The notes: a model not told the origin generated them from the letters alone. DNA of 64,000 bases from Candidatus Dadabacteria bacterium (GCA_951812735.1 OX638332.1:206508-270507); one strand, 5' to 3'. Counted from the first letter of the stretch, positions 26,134 to 35,011 are shown. Numbers and translations: made by a program.

Positions 26134-28008
26134 CTATACTTCAATAATCAGTTCTTTTTCGGGTTCCCTAAGAATATCGGGGCTTGGGGAAAGTGGGTCC
26201 ACATCTAGAATGGATATGATATCACCCACTTCAAAGTTAAAGCCTTCATGATAAACAAAAACCTCGTCGGTTCTTTCCCTCTCCACGATAAGTGGAATCA
26301 GGTGTTCGGGAAGCAATTTCTCAAAATCTATACTATCAATTGTTTCTTTTTTGATCCAGGACCTGAAGACGATATATTGCTTCTCAGTAATTTTCGAATA
26401 TATGTCCATTACGTCAATTTTTTTTCCGAACGCAAGGGGAACCCTGAACCTCTCCATGTCTTCAGTATCGGAAGCACTCGCCAGCCTGTTTAGGAGTGCG
26501 CACACGTTACTGACCTTGAAATCTATTCTCACTAGGCGGCAGGCAAGAACATTCACATGATCGCTCGTTGTAAGAGATATGAGGGTATCGGGGGAAGAAA
26601 TCTCCGTTTTCTCAAGTCCGTCCACGGTCAGACTGTTTCCTTCAACCGCATCTAATCCCTCTGACTTGGAAATCTCAACAAGCCTTCTGTTTGTGTCTAT
26701 TAGGCGAACTTCCTTGCCAGCTCTCTCAAGCAGTCTCGCCAGAAGTCTTGAGAGATTGTTGGCTCCTACCAGCACCACTTTGTTTCTTTTATCGTTAACC
26801 TCAAGCGCTCTCGAGACGATACCTCCCGCACCCCCTTGGAGCAGAACCGAGATCGCTATTGTGAGAAAAACTAGCCCCTGGACGGTATTGCCCCCTTCAA
26901 CTTCATGTTGCTGCAGTTCCAGAGCGATAATCGAAGCTATTGACGCGGCAATTATTCCTCTTGGAGAAACGAACGAAAGAAACAACTTTTCCTTGATAGA
27001 AAGGCCGGAACGTACGCACAGAAGAAATATCTCCACCGGACGCACAACAAAAAGCAGGCCGAACACGACCAAAAGACCATAGATGCCCAGATCCTTTATG
27101 TAGTCAAGTTCCAGGCTTGCCGCAAGAAAAATGAAGAGCAGCGAAATGACGAGAATTGTAAGCTTGCCCTTGAATTTCTTCATTTCCTCTTCCTCGGGAA
27201 TATTCAGGTTTCCGATTATAGCTCCGGAGACGATGGCCGCTACAAGGCCAGCCTCTGGAGTCAACATCTCGGCAAACCCGTAGACTGCGAGTGCGGAGGC
27301 AAGCATGAAAAGATCTACAAAATCCTCCATGTAGATATAGAATCTTTTAACTGCGAAAGTTGCCGCATAACCGCCGAGAAAACCCAAAACCCCTCCTACT
27401 ATAAATTTGTAAGCGACAAGAAGCACTACCTGACCTATCTCCATCATGTGGCCTCCAAATCCAAGGACAAGGCCGGACGCGGTATGGCTGCTTTCGATGA
27501 GGACTATTTCAACTACAAAAATAGCTATCAAAGCCCCAATAGGGTCAATCAGCACTCCTTCGTACTCAAGTATGTGCTTCAGGTTGGGCTTGACCTTGAA
27601 TCTTCTTAGCAGGGGTTGAACGACGGTCGGACCGGTTACGATGACCAGAGAACCGTAAACAAAGGCCATTTCCCAGGAAAGATTGGCCACATAACGCGCA
27701 AAGGCCGCTCCGCCTATCATCGTAATCAACCCGCCCACGGTTATCAGCAGCAGTATTATGTTTCCGTGACTAAGCGCTTCTTCTTTGTTCAGGTTAAGTC
27801 CCGCTTCAAAAAGAACTATCGCTACGCAGAGCTTTATTATTATTTCAAGCCCTTCTCCGAACTCCGAGGGATGGACCAGAGATAAGAATTCCGGTCCTAC
27901 GAGAACCCCGAAAATGAGAAAAAATACGATACTTGGAAACCCTGTCCTGATGGAGAGCATCTGACCGATTACTCCCAACACCAAGGCAAGGGACACCATA
28001 ACAAGCAA
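26134..28008 (-). CDS. CPA1-type Na+(K+)/H+ antiporter with C-terminal RCK-like domain
   Basis: 624 residues. About 12-13 membrane segments fill residues 1-395, including the core TGPTVVQPLLRR, the carboxylate-bearing EGVLIDPIGALIA and SPRGIIAASIAS. A Rossmann/TrkA_N-like domain follows from about residue 412 (NKVVLVGANNLSRLLARLL), then a TrkA_C-like region (EKELIIEV end). The nucleotide loop reads GANNLS rather than GxGxxG, so NAD binding may be changed. The protein exchanges monovalent cations for protons across the inner membrane. Its stop overlaps no gene; xseB follows after 13 bases. Confidence 0.9.
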   Translation of the reverse strand: MLVMVSLALVLGVIGQMLSIRTGFPSIVFFLIFGVLVGPEFLSLVHPSEFGEGLEIIIKLCVAIVLFEAGLNLNKEEALSHGNIILLLITVGGLITMIGGAAFARYVANLSWEMAFVYGSLVIVTGPTVVQPLLRRFKVKPNLKHILEYEGVLIDPIGALIAIFVVEIVLIESSHTASGLVLGFGGHMMEIGQVVLLVAYKFIVGGVLGFLGGYAATFAVKRFYIYMEDFVDLFMLASALAVYGFAEMLTPEAGLVAAIVSGAIIGNLNIPEEEEMKKFKGKLTILVISLLFIFLAASLELDYIKDLGIYGLLVVFGLLFVVRPVEIFLLCVRSGLSIKEKLFLSFVSPRGIIAASIASIIALELQQHEVEGGNTVQGLVFLTIAISVLLQGGAGGIVSRALEVNDKRNKVVLVGANNLSRLLARLLERAGKEVRLIDTNRRLVEISKSEGLDAVEGNSLTVDGLEKTEISSPDTLISLTTSDHVNVLACRLVRIDFKVSNVCALLNRLASASDTEDMERFRVPLAFGKKIDVMDIYSKITEKQYIVFRSWIKKETIDSIDFEKLLPEHLIPLIVERERTDEVFVYHEGFNFEVGDIISILDVDPLSPSPDILREPEKELIIEV

Positions 28009-28278
28009 TAGAGATATCCAACCTTTTTAGGAATTGTGGGCTCTAAAAAGAACCTGTATCGACCAATTATAACCCGAGCGAACTCAAAAATGAAACATAA
28101 ACCACCCGCATAGTACTATTACGTTGAAGGTGAAACGGATAGTTTTTCGGGTCTCTTTTTAGGAAAATTCTCGAAGAAGAACAATCCATACTTCACTCAA
28201 ACTGAATTAATTTGTGTGGAAAAACAGATACGTCCTTTTCTACAAGGCGGTTACAGATTTTAATAATGTCGAAGGGAT

Positions 28279-28355
<77 letters not shown>

Positions 28356-28375
28356 ACAGAAGCAATAAACTAGAA

Positions 28376-28403
28376 ATCCTAATTAAAACCTTGATTATGT
28401 CAA
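28376..28403 (-). promoter_or_regulatory. Promoter of the initiator tRNA
   Basis: Reading on the minus strand, a perfect TTGACA (28403-28398) is followed after 16 bases by TAGGAT (28381-28376). The tRNA begins 20 bases further on. Confidence 0.6.
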
Positions 28404-28467
28404 GCCAAGCAGCGTCCAAACATCCTCGAGTTTATTTCAAGTTCTCTTTCTCAAGACTAGGCTGATT

Positions 28468-29370
28468 TTATCGTGAAAGCCCTGCCCGTTTCATAAGATC
28501 CTGGGCCATAAGTGTTCCTTCGGCAGATGCTTTTTCCGAGTCGCACTCCCAGGTGTTCCTGTAGATTTCTTTTTTCTCCATATCTACAAACACGGAATCT
28601 GCCGATATTTTTCCAAGAGATATATTCGCACAGCACCCGAGCGGAATTTGACAGTCTCCGCCGAAAGTTTTCAGAAAAGAACGCTCGAATACCGCTGCGG
28701 TCTCTGTGTCTGCGTGTGTGATTGCAGATATGAGATTTTTTGTTTCCGTCTCATTTTCTCTGCATTCTACTGCTATTATTCCCTGGCACGGAGCCGGAAC
28801 CAAGTAGTCGCGCGCAAAATATTGAGTAATACGTTTGGAAAGTCCGAGCCGGTTAAGCCCTGCTGCGGCCAGAATTATTCCGTCGAGGTCTTCTGAGAGA
28901 ATTTTTCTGAGTCTGGTATCGACATTTCCTCTTATGGGAACGACTTTGAGGTCGGGAAACCGGAAAAGCAGTTGAGTCTTTCTCCTTACGCTTCCGGTCC
29001 CCACCCTGCCCTCTCCCTGGAGTTGTTCAAGAGCGCTGCCGTCTCTTGAGATAAAAACATCTCTGGGATCTTCTCTTTTTAGCGCGGAACCTATAACAAG
29101 TCCGTCTGGAAGAACCGAAGGCATGTCCTTCATGCTGTGAACGGCAATGTCTATTTCATCCGAGAGAAGGCCCTGTTCGATTTCTTTTACGAAGATTCCC
29201 TTGCCACCTATCCGGGAGATATCTTCTTTGGGGTTTATATCGCCCAAAGTTTTTATTTCCTTTATCTCCGTTTCAAGTGAAGGGAATGCAGTGCGAAGTT
29301 CCGTTTCGACTAGGCGGGCCTGGAACAGGGCGAGTCTGCTACCTCTGGTCCCAATTCTCAGCTTCGTCAT
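28468..29370 (-). CDS. hemC: Porphobilinogen deaminase (hydroxymethylbilane synthase)
   Basis: Polymerises four porphobilinogens into hydroxymethylbilane for haem synthesis. 300 residues with LRIGTRGSRLALFQARLVE at the start, the conserved HSMKDMPSVLPDGL near 78, RGNVDTRLRKI near 146 and the cofactor-attachment region GGDCQIPLG with the dipyrromethane Cys near residue 241. It overlaps the 3' end of hemA by 32 bases, so the two are co-translated. Confidence 0.96.
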   Translation of the reverse strand: MTKLRIGTRGSRLALFQARLVETELRTAFPSLETEIKEIKTLGDINPKEDISRIGGKGIFVKEIEQGLLSDEIDIAVHSMKDMPSVLPDGLVIGSALKREDPRDVFISRDGSALEQLQGEGRVGTGSVRRKTQLLFRFPDLKVVPIRGNVDTRLRKILSEDLDGIILAAAGLNRLGLSKRITQYFARDYLVPAPCQGIIAVECRENETETKNLISAITHADTETAAVFERSFLKTFGGDCQIPLGCCANISLGKISADSVFVDMEKKEIYRNTWECDSEKASAEGTLMAQDLMKRAGLSR

Positions 29371-30667
29371 AAATATCTATTGCGTCCTGCGCGGCGTCCA
29401 CCGGGCCAAGCTCAAAAAGTCTTCTTGTCACCTCAGAGTAGAGAGCCGCTTCGTAACCGGACGTTCTTTTCTTTAGATTAGTAACAGGGTCGTGAAATAT
29501 TTTTCCGATTATGGAATTCGCGAGACTCTCTATAATTTCTTTCTGCGTACCGGTACCACCCTCGAGTCTTCGAAGCGCCTTCTCGACCTCAGTCTTTTTT
29601 ATCTTCTCGAATTTTTGCTTGATATCAATTATGACGGGGAAGACCTTAAGGCTTTCCATCCAGTCGTTAAAGCCTTTTTCCACGGTTAGGACTATTGTTT
29701 CGGCTTTTTTGAGATTCTCTTTTCTGGAATTTAAGTTCTCACCCTGAACCACTCTCAGATCGTCTATGTCGTAGAGATAAACTCCGGGAATTCTGTTTAT
29801 TTTCGGATCGATATCGCGTGGAACAGCTATGTCGATCATAAAGATCGGATCGTTTTGCCTGAGTTTAAGAGACTGTTTTATGTGTTCGCTTCTTATTATA
29901 TAGTCAGAAGACCCGGTTGCAGTCACAAGAATATCAATGTCTTTCAATCGGTAGAGCATTTCCTCGAACCTGATGGGTTTGCCTCTCAGGGATTGGGAAA
30001 GTTTTTCTGCGTTGCGGAAATTTCTGCTCGTTATGTAAAGTTCCTTTATGTTGTTCGAAACAAGATGTTTCGCGAAGAGTTCTCCCATTTCCCCGGTTCC
30101 CACCAGCATGACAGTCCGATTCGCGAGGTTCTCAAAGATTCTTTTGGCAAGCTCCACTCCTAGGTAGCTTATCGATACAGCCTGAGAGGAAATTCCCGTC
30201 TCGGCTCTCACTTTTTTTCCAGCGAAAAAAGCCCTGTTAAAGAGCCTGTTGAGTATAAGCCCGACTGTGTTCTCGGAACGCGCCACGCTATATGAGTTTT
30301 TGAGCTGGTTAAGAATCTGGGTTTCCCCGATTACCATGGAATCGATGCTGGCTGCCACCTTGAAAAGGTGTCTAACCGCGTCAGACCCCACGCGGGTATG
30401 TATATAGGGATAAAGGCTTTGGCCGGGAAGCTTGTGAAAGTCGAGAAGAAAGGACTTGATTTCTTCTTCACATTTTCCGCGATTCTCAGTTGCCGCATAG
30501 ACCTCAACGCGATTACATGTGGACACAATGCAGCATTCAAGCACGTTTTCCCTCAAGCGAAGGATCCCAAGTGCTTCTCGCAGGTCCGTGTCAGAGAAAG
30601 AAAATCTTTCCCGTACTTCCAGCGGGGCTGTCTTGTAACTGATTCCTATTGAAACTATTTCTACCAT
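29339..30667 (-). CDS. hemA: Glutamyl-tRNA reductase
   Basis: First committed step of C5-pathway tetrapyrrole synthesis: NADPH reduction of glutamyl-tRNA to glutamate-1-semialdehyde. 442 residues with the catalytic Cys51 in IVSTCNRVEVYA, the NADPH loop VGTGEMGELFAKHL near residue 190 and the C-terminal helical dimerisation domain. hemA-hemC order is standard. No hemL or hemB is seen. The spacer to the upstream SDR is 30 bases. Confidence 0.96.
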   Translation of the reverse strand: MVEIVSIGISYKTAPLEVRERFSFSDTDLREALGILRLRENVLECCIVSTCNRVEVYAATENRGKCEEEIKSFLLDFHKLPGQSLYPYIHTRVGSDAVRHLFKVAASIDSMVIGETQILNQLKNSYSVARSENTVGLILNRLFNRAFFAGKKVRAETGISSQAVSISYLGVELAKRIFENLANRTVMLVGTGEMGELFAKHLVSNNIKELYITSRNFRNAEKLSQSLRGKPIRFEEMLYRLKDIDILVTATGSSDYIIRSEHIKQSLKLRQNDPIFMIDIAVPRDIDPKINRIPGVYLYDIDDLRVVQGENLNSRKENLKKAETIVLTVEKGFNDWMESLKVFPVIIDIKQKFEKIKKTEVEKALRRLEGGTGTQKEIIESLANSIIGKIFHDPVTNLKKRTSGYEAALYSEVTRRLFELGPVDAAQDAIDIYDEAENWDQR

Positions 30668-30697
30668 CTGCTTATCCTAAACCAGGTTCTGCACAAA

Positions 30698-31402
30698 CTA
30701 TAAACTACCCGTGGACGGAACTATATCAATTTCATCTATATTCGCTTCAGAGGGCTGATTTATGACTGAGAGAACAGTCTTTGCCGTAACTTCAGGAGAC
30801 ATCATCTTTGTCTTATCCCATTTTCCGCCAAGAGAATCCCAGATGTCCGTTCTTGTCGGACCCGGCAGGATGGCGGACACTTTTATCCCCTTGTTTCTTA
30901 ACTCTTCTCTAAGTGAATTGGTAAAGCCCAAAACGGCAAACTTCGAAGCGCAGTAGGCGGCCCATCCGGGAAAACCCTTTTTAGAAGCGTTCGAACCGAT
31001 GTTCACGATATGGCTTCCCCCGGACATAAGTGGAAGCGCGTGTTTCACCATGAGAAAGGTTCCTCTCGCGTTTACGGACATCATCTCATCCCACTGCTCG
31101 GTGTCGGTTTCCTCTACCGGACCCGTGTAAACGACGCCCGCATTGTTAATCAGCACATCAATTTTTCCTTTTTCTTCGCCGACACTCGAGATAAATTTTC
31201 TGATTTCCTCCTCGGCCGATATATCGATCGAGGAAGCCATGAATTTTCCGGTAAAAGATGATAATTCGGCCTCAAGGGAAGCTACGCTCTCTTGGCTTTT
31301 TGAACAAAGCGCCGTAAAAAACCCCGCCTCAAGCAGCTCAACTGCAATGGCTCTTCCTATTCCTCTTGCCGCACCGGTTACTATCGCGATTTTCTCAGCC
31401 AT
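30698..31402 (-). CDS. SDR-family reductase, possible sepiapterin reductase-type enzyme
   Basis: 234 residues from the ATG at 31402, a classical SDR. The cofactor motif is TGAARGIG, NNAG is present, the catalytic Ser is in NIGSNAS and the catalytic Tyr and Lys are in YCASK. It overlaps the last codons of the PTPS paralogue by eight bases, so it is co-translated with two PTPS genes. Sepiapterin reductases, which follow PTPS in tetrahydrobiopterin synthesis, are also SDRs of this size, so a pterin substrate is a reasonable inference. A generic 3-oxoacyl or sugar reductase cannot be excluded. Confidence 0.85.
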   Translation of the reverse strand: MAEKIAIVTGAARGIGRAIAVELLEAGFFTALCSKSQESVASLEAELSSFTGKFMASSIDISAEEEIRKFISSVGEEKGKIDVLINNAGVVYTGPVEETDTEQWDEMMSVNARGTFLMVKHALPLMSGGSHIVNIGSNASKKGFPGWAAYCASKFAVLGFTNSLREELRNKGIKVSAILPGPTRTDIWDSLGGKWDKTKMMSPEVTAKTVLSVINQPSEANIDEIDIVPSTGSL

Positions 31403-31826
31403 CCTGTTTTTCCTCAAAATACTCAAAATAGCTTTTCGGATTTTCCCAAATCTTTATATTATTAAGCTTGCCCGGGATGATTCCCGTGAATTTCTGCCAC
31501 AGGTATTTTCCGATGTTCTCAACAGTTGATATGTTCTCTTGAAAGAAGGGAATATCCCTGTCTATCCACTTGTAGTTTAGCTCTTCGATTATGGGTGCCG
31601 CCCGTTTTTCAAAATCAGTACGGTTTATGACCATGCCCGTTTCATCGTCTATCTCCCCGCTTATAGCCACTTCCACAGTATAGTCGTGTCCGTGCCCCGC
31701 GGGATTCGCACACTTGTCAAATATGGCGAAGTTCTCTTCATCTGACAACCCCTCCATAAAAAGCCTGTGGCTTGCAGAGAATCTGAATACTCTTGTAAGA
31801 AGCACCTGCTCGTTTCTTTTCAGCAT
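31395..31826 (-). CDS. PTPS paralogue A: keeps the catalytic Cys, lacks the Asp-His pair
   Basis: 143 residues, very like animal 6-pyruvoyl-tetrahydropterin synthase along its whole length (FRFSASHRL, LSDEEN, GEIDDETGMVIN). Zinc ligands His20, His45 and His47 are present and the catalytic Cys39 is in KCANPAGHGH. The second half of the triad, normally LDHKNL, reads LNYKWI (Asn84-Tyr85), so the Asp and His are missing. The pterin-binding Glu in KIWEN is kept. It starts inside the end of paralogue B (7-base overlap ATGCTGA). It probably needs paralogue B for activity. Confidence 0.92.
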   Translation of the reverse strand: MLKRNEQVLLTRVFRFSASHRLFMEGLSDEENFAIFDKCANPAGHGHDYTVEVAISGEIDDETGMVINRTDFEKRAAPIIEELNYKWIDRDIPFFQENISTVENIGKYLWQKFTGIIPGKLNNIKIWENPKSYFEYFEEKQDG

Positions 31827-32254
31827 TTTTGGTAATCGACGAAAAGTTCGTCCGTTTCATATACCCTTATCTTGTGAAGACGGCAGTCATCCCTCTCAAG
31901 AATTTTCTCCTCGACCGCCTCCCAAAGAACCTTGGCTATGTTTTCCGTCGTTGGTATAAGATCCTGAAAGCGGGGATTATCCTCGTTCAGGTTCTTGTGG
32001 TCAAAATCAGCCAGAACCGATGAAACGATCTGCTTCAGGTCAAAGAGATTGATTATCATCCCTGTTTCCGGATTTATATCTCCCTCCACCGTAACTTCAA
32101 GCACGAAATTATGTCCGTGTCCGCCCGGCAGACTTGATTTGCCGTAAAATTCACGGTTTTTCTCCTCGCTCCAGTCCTTGTTCCAGTACCTGTGAGAGGC
32201 CGAGAATTCGACTTTTTTCGTTATGAGCTTTTTAAAAGACATAGATCCGATCAA
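31820..32254 (-). CDS. PTPS paralogue B: keeps the Asp-His pair, lacks the catalytic Cys
   Basis: 144 residues of the same family as its downstream neighbour (VEFSASHRY, GDINPETGMIINL, PTTENIA, RVYETDE). Zinc ligands His21, His46 and His48 are kept, as are Asp85-His86 in FDHKNLN and the pterin-binding Glu. The catalytic Cys is replaced by Ser40 (GKSSLPGGHGH). As a homo-oligomer it would lack the thiol. It lies 39 bases after nuoM on the same strand and overlaps paralogue A. In animal PTPS the Cys and the Asp-His come from adjacent subunits, so a mixed A/B hexamer would rebuild complete sites. Confidence 0.92.
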   Translation of the reverse strand: MIGSMSFKKLITKKVEFSASHRYWNKDWSEEKNREFYGKSSLPGGHGHNFVLEVTVEGDINPETGMIINLFDLKQIVSSVLADFDHKNLNEDNPRFQDLIPTTENIAKVLWEAVEEKILERDDCRLHKIRVYETDELFVDYQKC

Positions 32255-32293
32255 GCCGGCAAACAGTCTCCCAAAGACCAGCCGACTATAGTT

Positions 32294-33853
32294 CTAAGGT
32301 CTGTTTTTCTGGGTCTCCGGCACTATGGCGTCGGCGCGGAAAGCTTCTTGCTGTGTCCCGTCTATTATTCTTGTTATTGTGGGTTCCATTTTTGAAAGAA
32401 ACGGTTGCGGATAGATTCCCATAAGAAATATCATCACGGCAAGTGGAATCATAAGGGCTATCTCTCTTGGATTAAGATCCTTAAGCCCCATGTTTATTTT
32501 CTTTACTATAGGTCCGAACATCACCCTCTGGTATGCCCAGAGCATATAGACGGCTCCGAGCACAAGCCCGGTGGCTCCAAGTGCTGCGTACAGATAACTC
32601 TCCGCGAACACTCCAAGCAGAATCAAAAATTCTCCGATAAAGCCGTTTAAAAGGGGAAGTCCTATGGAAGAAAGCATGGCAATCATGAAAAACAGCGCGA
32701 AAATCGGCATAACTTTCGCGAGTCCACCAAATTCCGAAATCATTTTGGTGTGACGTCTTTCATATATCATCCCCACGAGAATAAACAAAGCTCCGGTGGA
32801 AAGACCGTGACCTATCATCTGGTAGATTCCGCCCTGTACGCCGTGGAGGTTAAAAATGAACACGCCCAGCATTATAAGCCCCATATGACTTACGCTTGAG
32901 TAGGCAACCAGTTTCTTAAGGTCTGTCTGCATGAAGGCCACCATAGCTCCGTAGATTATCCCGATGATTGAAAGGATTATGAGAACTCCGGTATATGCTT
33001 CTACGGCTTCCGGGAAAAAAGGAATGAGAAATCTTATCACCGCATAGGTCCCCATCTTAAGCAGTACGCCCGCCAGTATAACGCTTCCGGGCGTGGGGGC
33101 TTCGACATGGGCGTCGGGAAGCCAGGTATGGAACGGAAACATCGGAACCTTGATTGCGAAAGCCAGGAAAAACGCTAGAAATACAAGTCCCTGGGGACTC
33201 AGTATGCCGTCGAAGAAAAGACTGGTTCTTTGGAGATCAAATAGATTCATTGACGCAAAACCGAACTGGTCTATGTGAGCGTAGTACATATAGATGATCG
33301 CGATCAGCATAAGTCCGCTTCCAAGCGCCGTATAGATGAAGAATTTTATTGCCGCATAGATTCTTCTTGCGGATCCCCAGATCCCTATGATGAAATACAT
33401 GGGAATCAGCACTGCTTCCCAGAATATGAAGAAAAGGATCATATCAAGCGCGGTGAAAGTTCCTATAAGCGCCGATTCAAGGAAAAGAGTAAGACATAGA
33501 AACGCTCTCCATCCGCCTTTAATCGCGTTCCAGGAGCAAAGAACCGTAATCGGGAAAAGGAAAGTCGTGAGAAGCACGAGCAAAAGGCTAAGACCGTCGA
33601 CTCCCAGGTGATAAGATATTCCCAAGTCTGTAAGCCAAGGGATCTTCTCTTGAAACTGCATGGTGGAGAGCGAGCCGTTGAACCGGAAAAAAAGCGGCAG
33701 CGAAATCACGAATTCAGCCAGTGTTACCACAAAGGCGACTGTTTTTAGCTGGTAATCGGAAACCTTCTGGAAATATGGAAGAACCGCAAGAACCAGGGCT
33801 CCCAGGAGAGGAAAAAATACGAGCAGGGACAGAATGTTGTTATCGAGACTCAC
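32294..33853 (-). CDS. nuoM: NADH-quinone oxidoreductase subunit M, not flanked by other nuo genes
   Basis: 519 residues with about 14 membrane segments. Proton_antipo_M features are the helix with FIFWEAVLIPMYFIIGIWG near residue 140 (the key Glu), FHTWLPDAHVEAPTPGSVILAG near 235 (the discontinuous helix with conserved His and Lys-type residues), and GLPLLNGFIGEF near 405. Normally nuoM lies between nuoL and nuoN. Here an LLM oxidoreductase lies upstream and a PTPS gene downstream, so it is isolated. The sequence looks intact and under selection. It may serve a complex I encoded elsewhere, or a related cation-translocating complex. Confidence 0.93.
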   Translation of the reverse strand: MSLDNNILSLLVFFPLLGALVLAVLPYFQKVSDYQLKTVAFVVTLAEFVISLPLFFRFNGSLSTMQFQEKIPWLTDLGISYHLGVDGLSLLLVLLTTFLFPITVLCSWNAIKGGWRAFLCLTLFLESALIGTFTALDMILFFIFWEAVLIPMYFIIGIWGSARRIYAAIKFFIYTALGSGLMLIAIIYMYYAHIDQFGFASMNLFDLQRTSLFFDGILSPQGLVFLAFFLAFAIKVPMFPFHTWLPDAHVEAPTPGSVILAGVLLKMGTYAVIRFLIPFFPEAVEAYTGVLIILSIIGIIYGAMVAFMQTDLKKLVAYSSVSHMGLIMLGVFIFNLHGVQGGIYQMIGHGLSTGALFILVGMIYERRHTKMISEFGGLAKVMPIFALFFMIAMLSSIGLPLLNGFIGEFLILLGVFAESYLYAALGATGLVLGAVYMLWAYQRVMFGPIVKKINMGLKDLNPREIALMIPLAVMIFLMGIYPQPFLSKMEPTITRIIDGTQQEAFRADAIVPETQKNRP

Positions 33854-34003
33854 GTTCAGGCGGACCGAAGCAAAAAGAATAAAATTGCCGTAATTATACT
33901 TCTATAAAATACCGTTCTCAACCACGCAAGTGAAAAAATTCCAGTTTCAGCCACAGGTCTCGGAAAAATGATTGATTATGGAAAGAGGTAGAGATTACGG
34001 AAA

Positions 34004-34046
34004 ACCAAAAGAGCGGAGAATATCGGCTATTGTCTGCTCTTTTGGT
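34004..34046 (-). terminator. Hairpin downstream of the LLM oxidoreductase gene
   Basis: Perfect 11-bp arms ACCAAAAGAGC (34004-34014) and GCTCTTTTGGT (34036-34046) with a 21-base loop that can pair further in part. It lies 12 bases beyond the stop of the minus-strand gene and is followed there by TTTT. The rest of the 204-bp gap to nuoM holds nothing I recognise. Confidence 0.6.
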
Positions 34047-34057
34047 CTACAAAAAAC

Positions 34058-34990
34058 TTAAGAATAAGCTTTAGCTGTTATCTCCATTACCTCTACATTG
34101 CTCTGTTTTCCTACCGGTCCGGGAACCAATATGGCGAGATCGACCCCGGCTGCGAAATGCTCTTCAAGCTTTTTCTTGCAGTTATCCGGAGTGCCGGCAA
34201 GCGCCACCGAGTCTATCAGTTCATCGGTGAAAACTTCGGCCGGATTCGCTCCATCCTGCACTTGATCGATTATATCCCCGAAACCTATGTTTCTTATGAG
34301 TCTCTGGTAAAAAGGAAACCTGGCGTATGGACCGAGTCCTCTTTTGGCTGCGGCGATTGCCGCGGCTCCATCATCCGAGACAAAAGACGGAATGCCGTTT
34401 GTAATCGATATCGTCGAGGGATCCCTTTCCGCTCCCGCGGCGCCCGAAGCAACATGCTCTTTTAAGGTAGCTATATAGGCGGGAGGGCATAGATACGGCA
34501 TTATGCCGTCGGCAACCTCTCCGGCAAGCTCCGCTGCGGCTTTGGTAAGTCCCGCTATATAGACCGGGAGGTCCATTTCTCTTTTAAGAGAAAGCCTTGG
34601 AGACGTTCCGTCGGCAAACGCCCTCACTTCTCCGACATAGCTTCTCATCGCCTCAATCGGGTCTCCCATGTCTATATCGTATCTACCGTTAACTGGCTTA
34701 TGACTGACTCCGAGTCCGAGAACCATTCTTCCTCCAGTTATTTCCTGTATAGTCAGCGCCGTCGCGGTAGCAACTACGGGCTGGCGCATGTATATATTGG
34801 CTATCCATGTTCCAACGTTTACCCTCTCCGTGCACTCCGCGAACACCTGGGCGTTGGTTATAGCACTGTAAGGCGGCACTTCCGGAGAGAAAATACCGTC
34901 AAAGCCCGCTTCTTCCGTGATTTTTGCTAATGCCCTTAGATCACTTACACTGCAGCCCCAAACCGGCGAAGTTGTCGCAATTCTTCCCAT
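34058..34990 (-). CDS. LLM-class (luciferase-like) flavin-dependent oxidoreductase
   Basis: 310 residues of the bacterial luciferase-like TIM barrel. Typical features are the N-terminal EEAGFDGIFSPEVPPYS, RVNVGTWIANIYMRQPV near 90, LTIQEITGGRMVLGLGVSH near 118 and GLTKAAAELAGEVADG near 185. Such enzymes use FMN or F420; nothing here tells which, and substrates range widely. An AAGGAGG ribosome site precedes the ATG. It follows a radical SAM gene by 21 bases on the same strand, so the two are probably co-transcribed. Confidence 0.88.
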   Translation of the reverse strand: MGRIATTSPVWGCSVSDLRALAKITEEAGFDGIFSPEVPPYSAITNAQVFAECTERVNVGTWIANIYMRQPVVATATALTIQEITGGRMVLGLGVSHKPVNGRYDIDMGDPIEAMRSYVGEVRAFADGTSPRLSLKREMDLPVYIAGLTKAAAELAGEVADGIMPYLCPPAYIATLKEHVASGAAGAERDPSTISITNGIPSFVSDDGAAAIAAAKRGLGPYARFPFYQRLIRNIGFGDIIDQVQDGANPAEVFTDELIDSVALAGTPDNCKKKLEEHFAAGVDLAILVPGPVGKQSNVEVMEITAKAYS

Positions 34991-35011
34991 TTCATCCTCC
35001 TTGAGTTTTTT

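Noticed and set aside
28009-28278. Gene or RNA in the 270-bp gap between the antiporter and the initiator tRNA
   Set aside because: No frame of any length with start and ribosome site, and no clear hairpin or known RNA motif was found.
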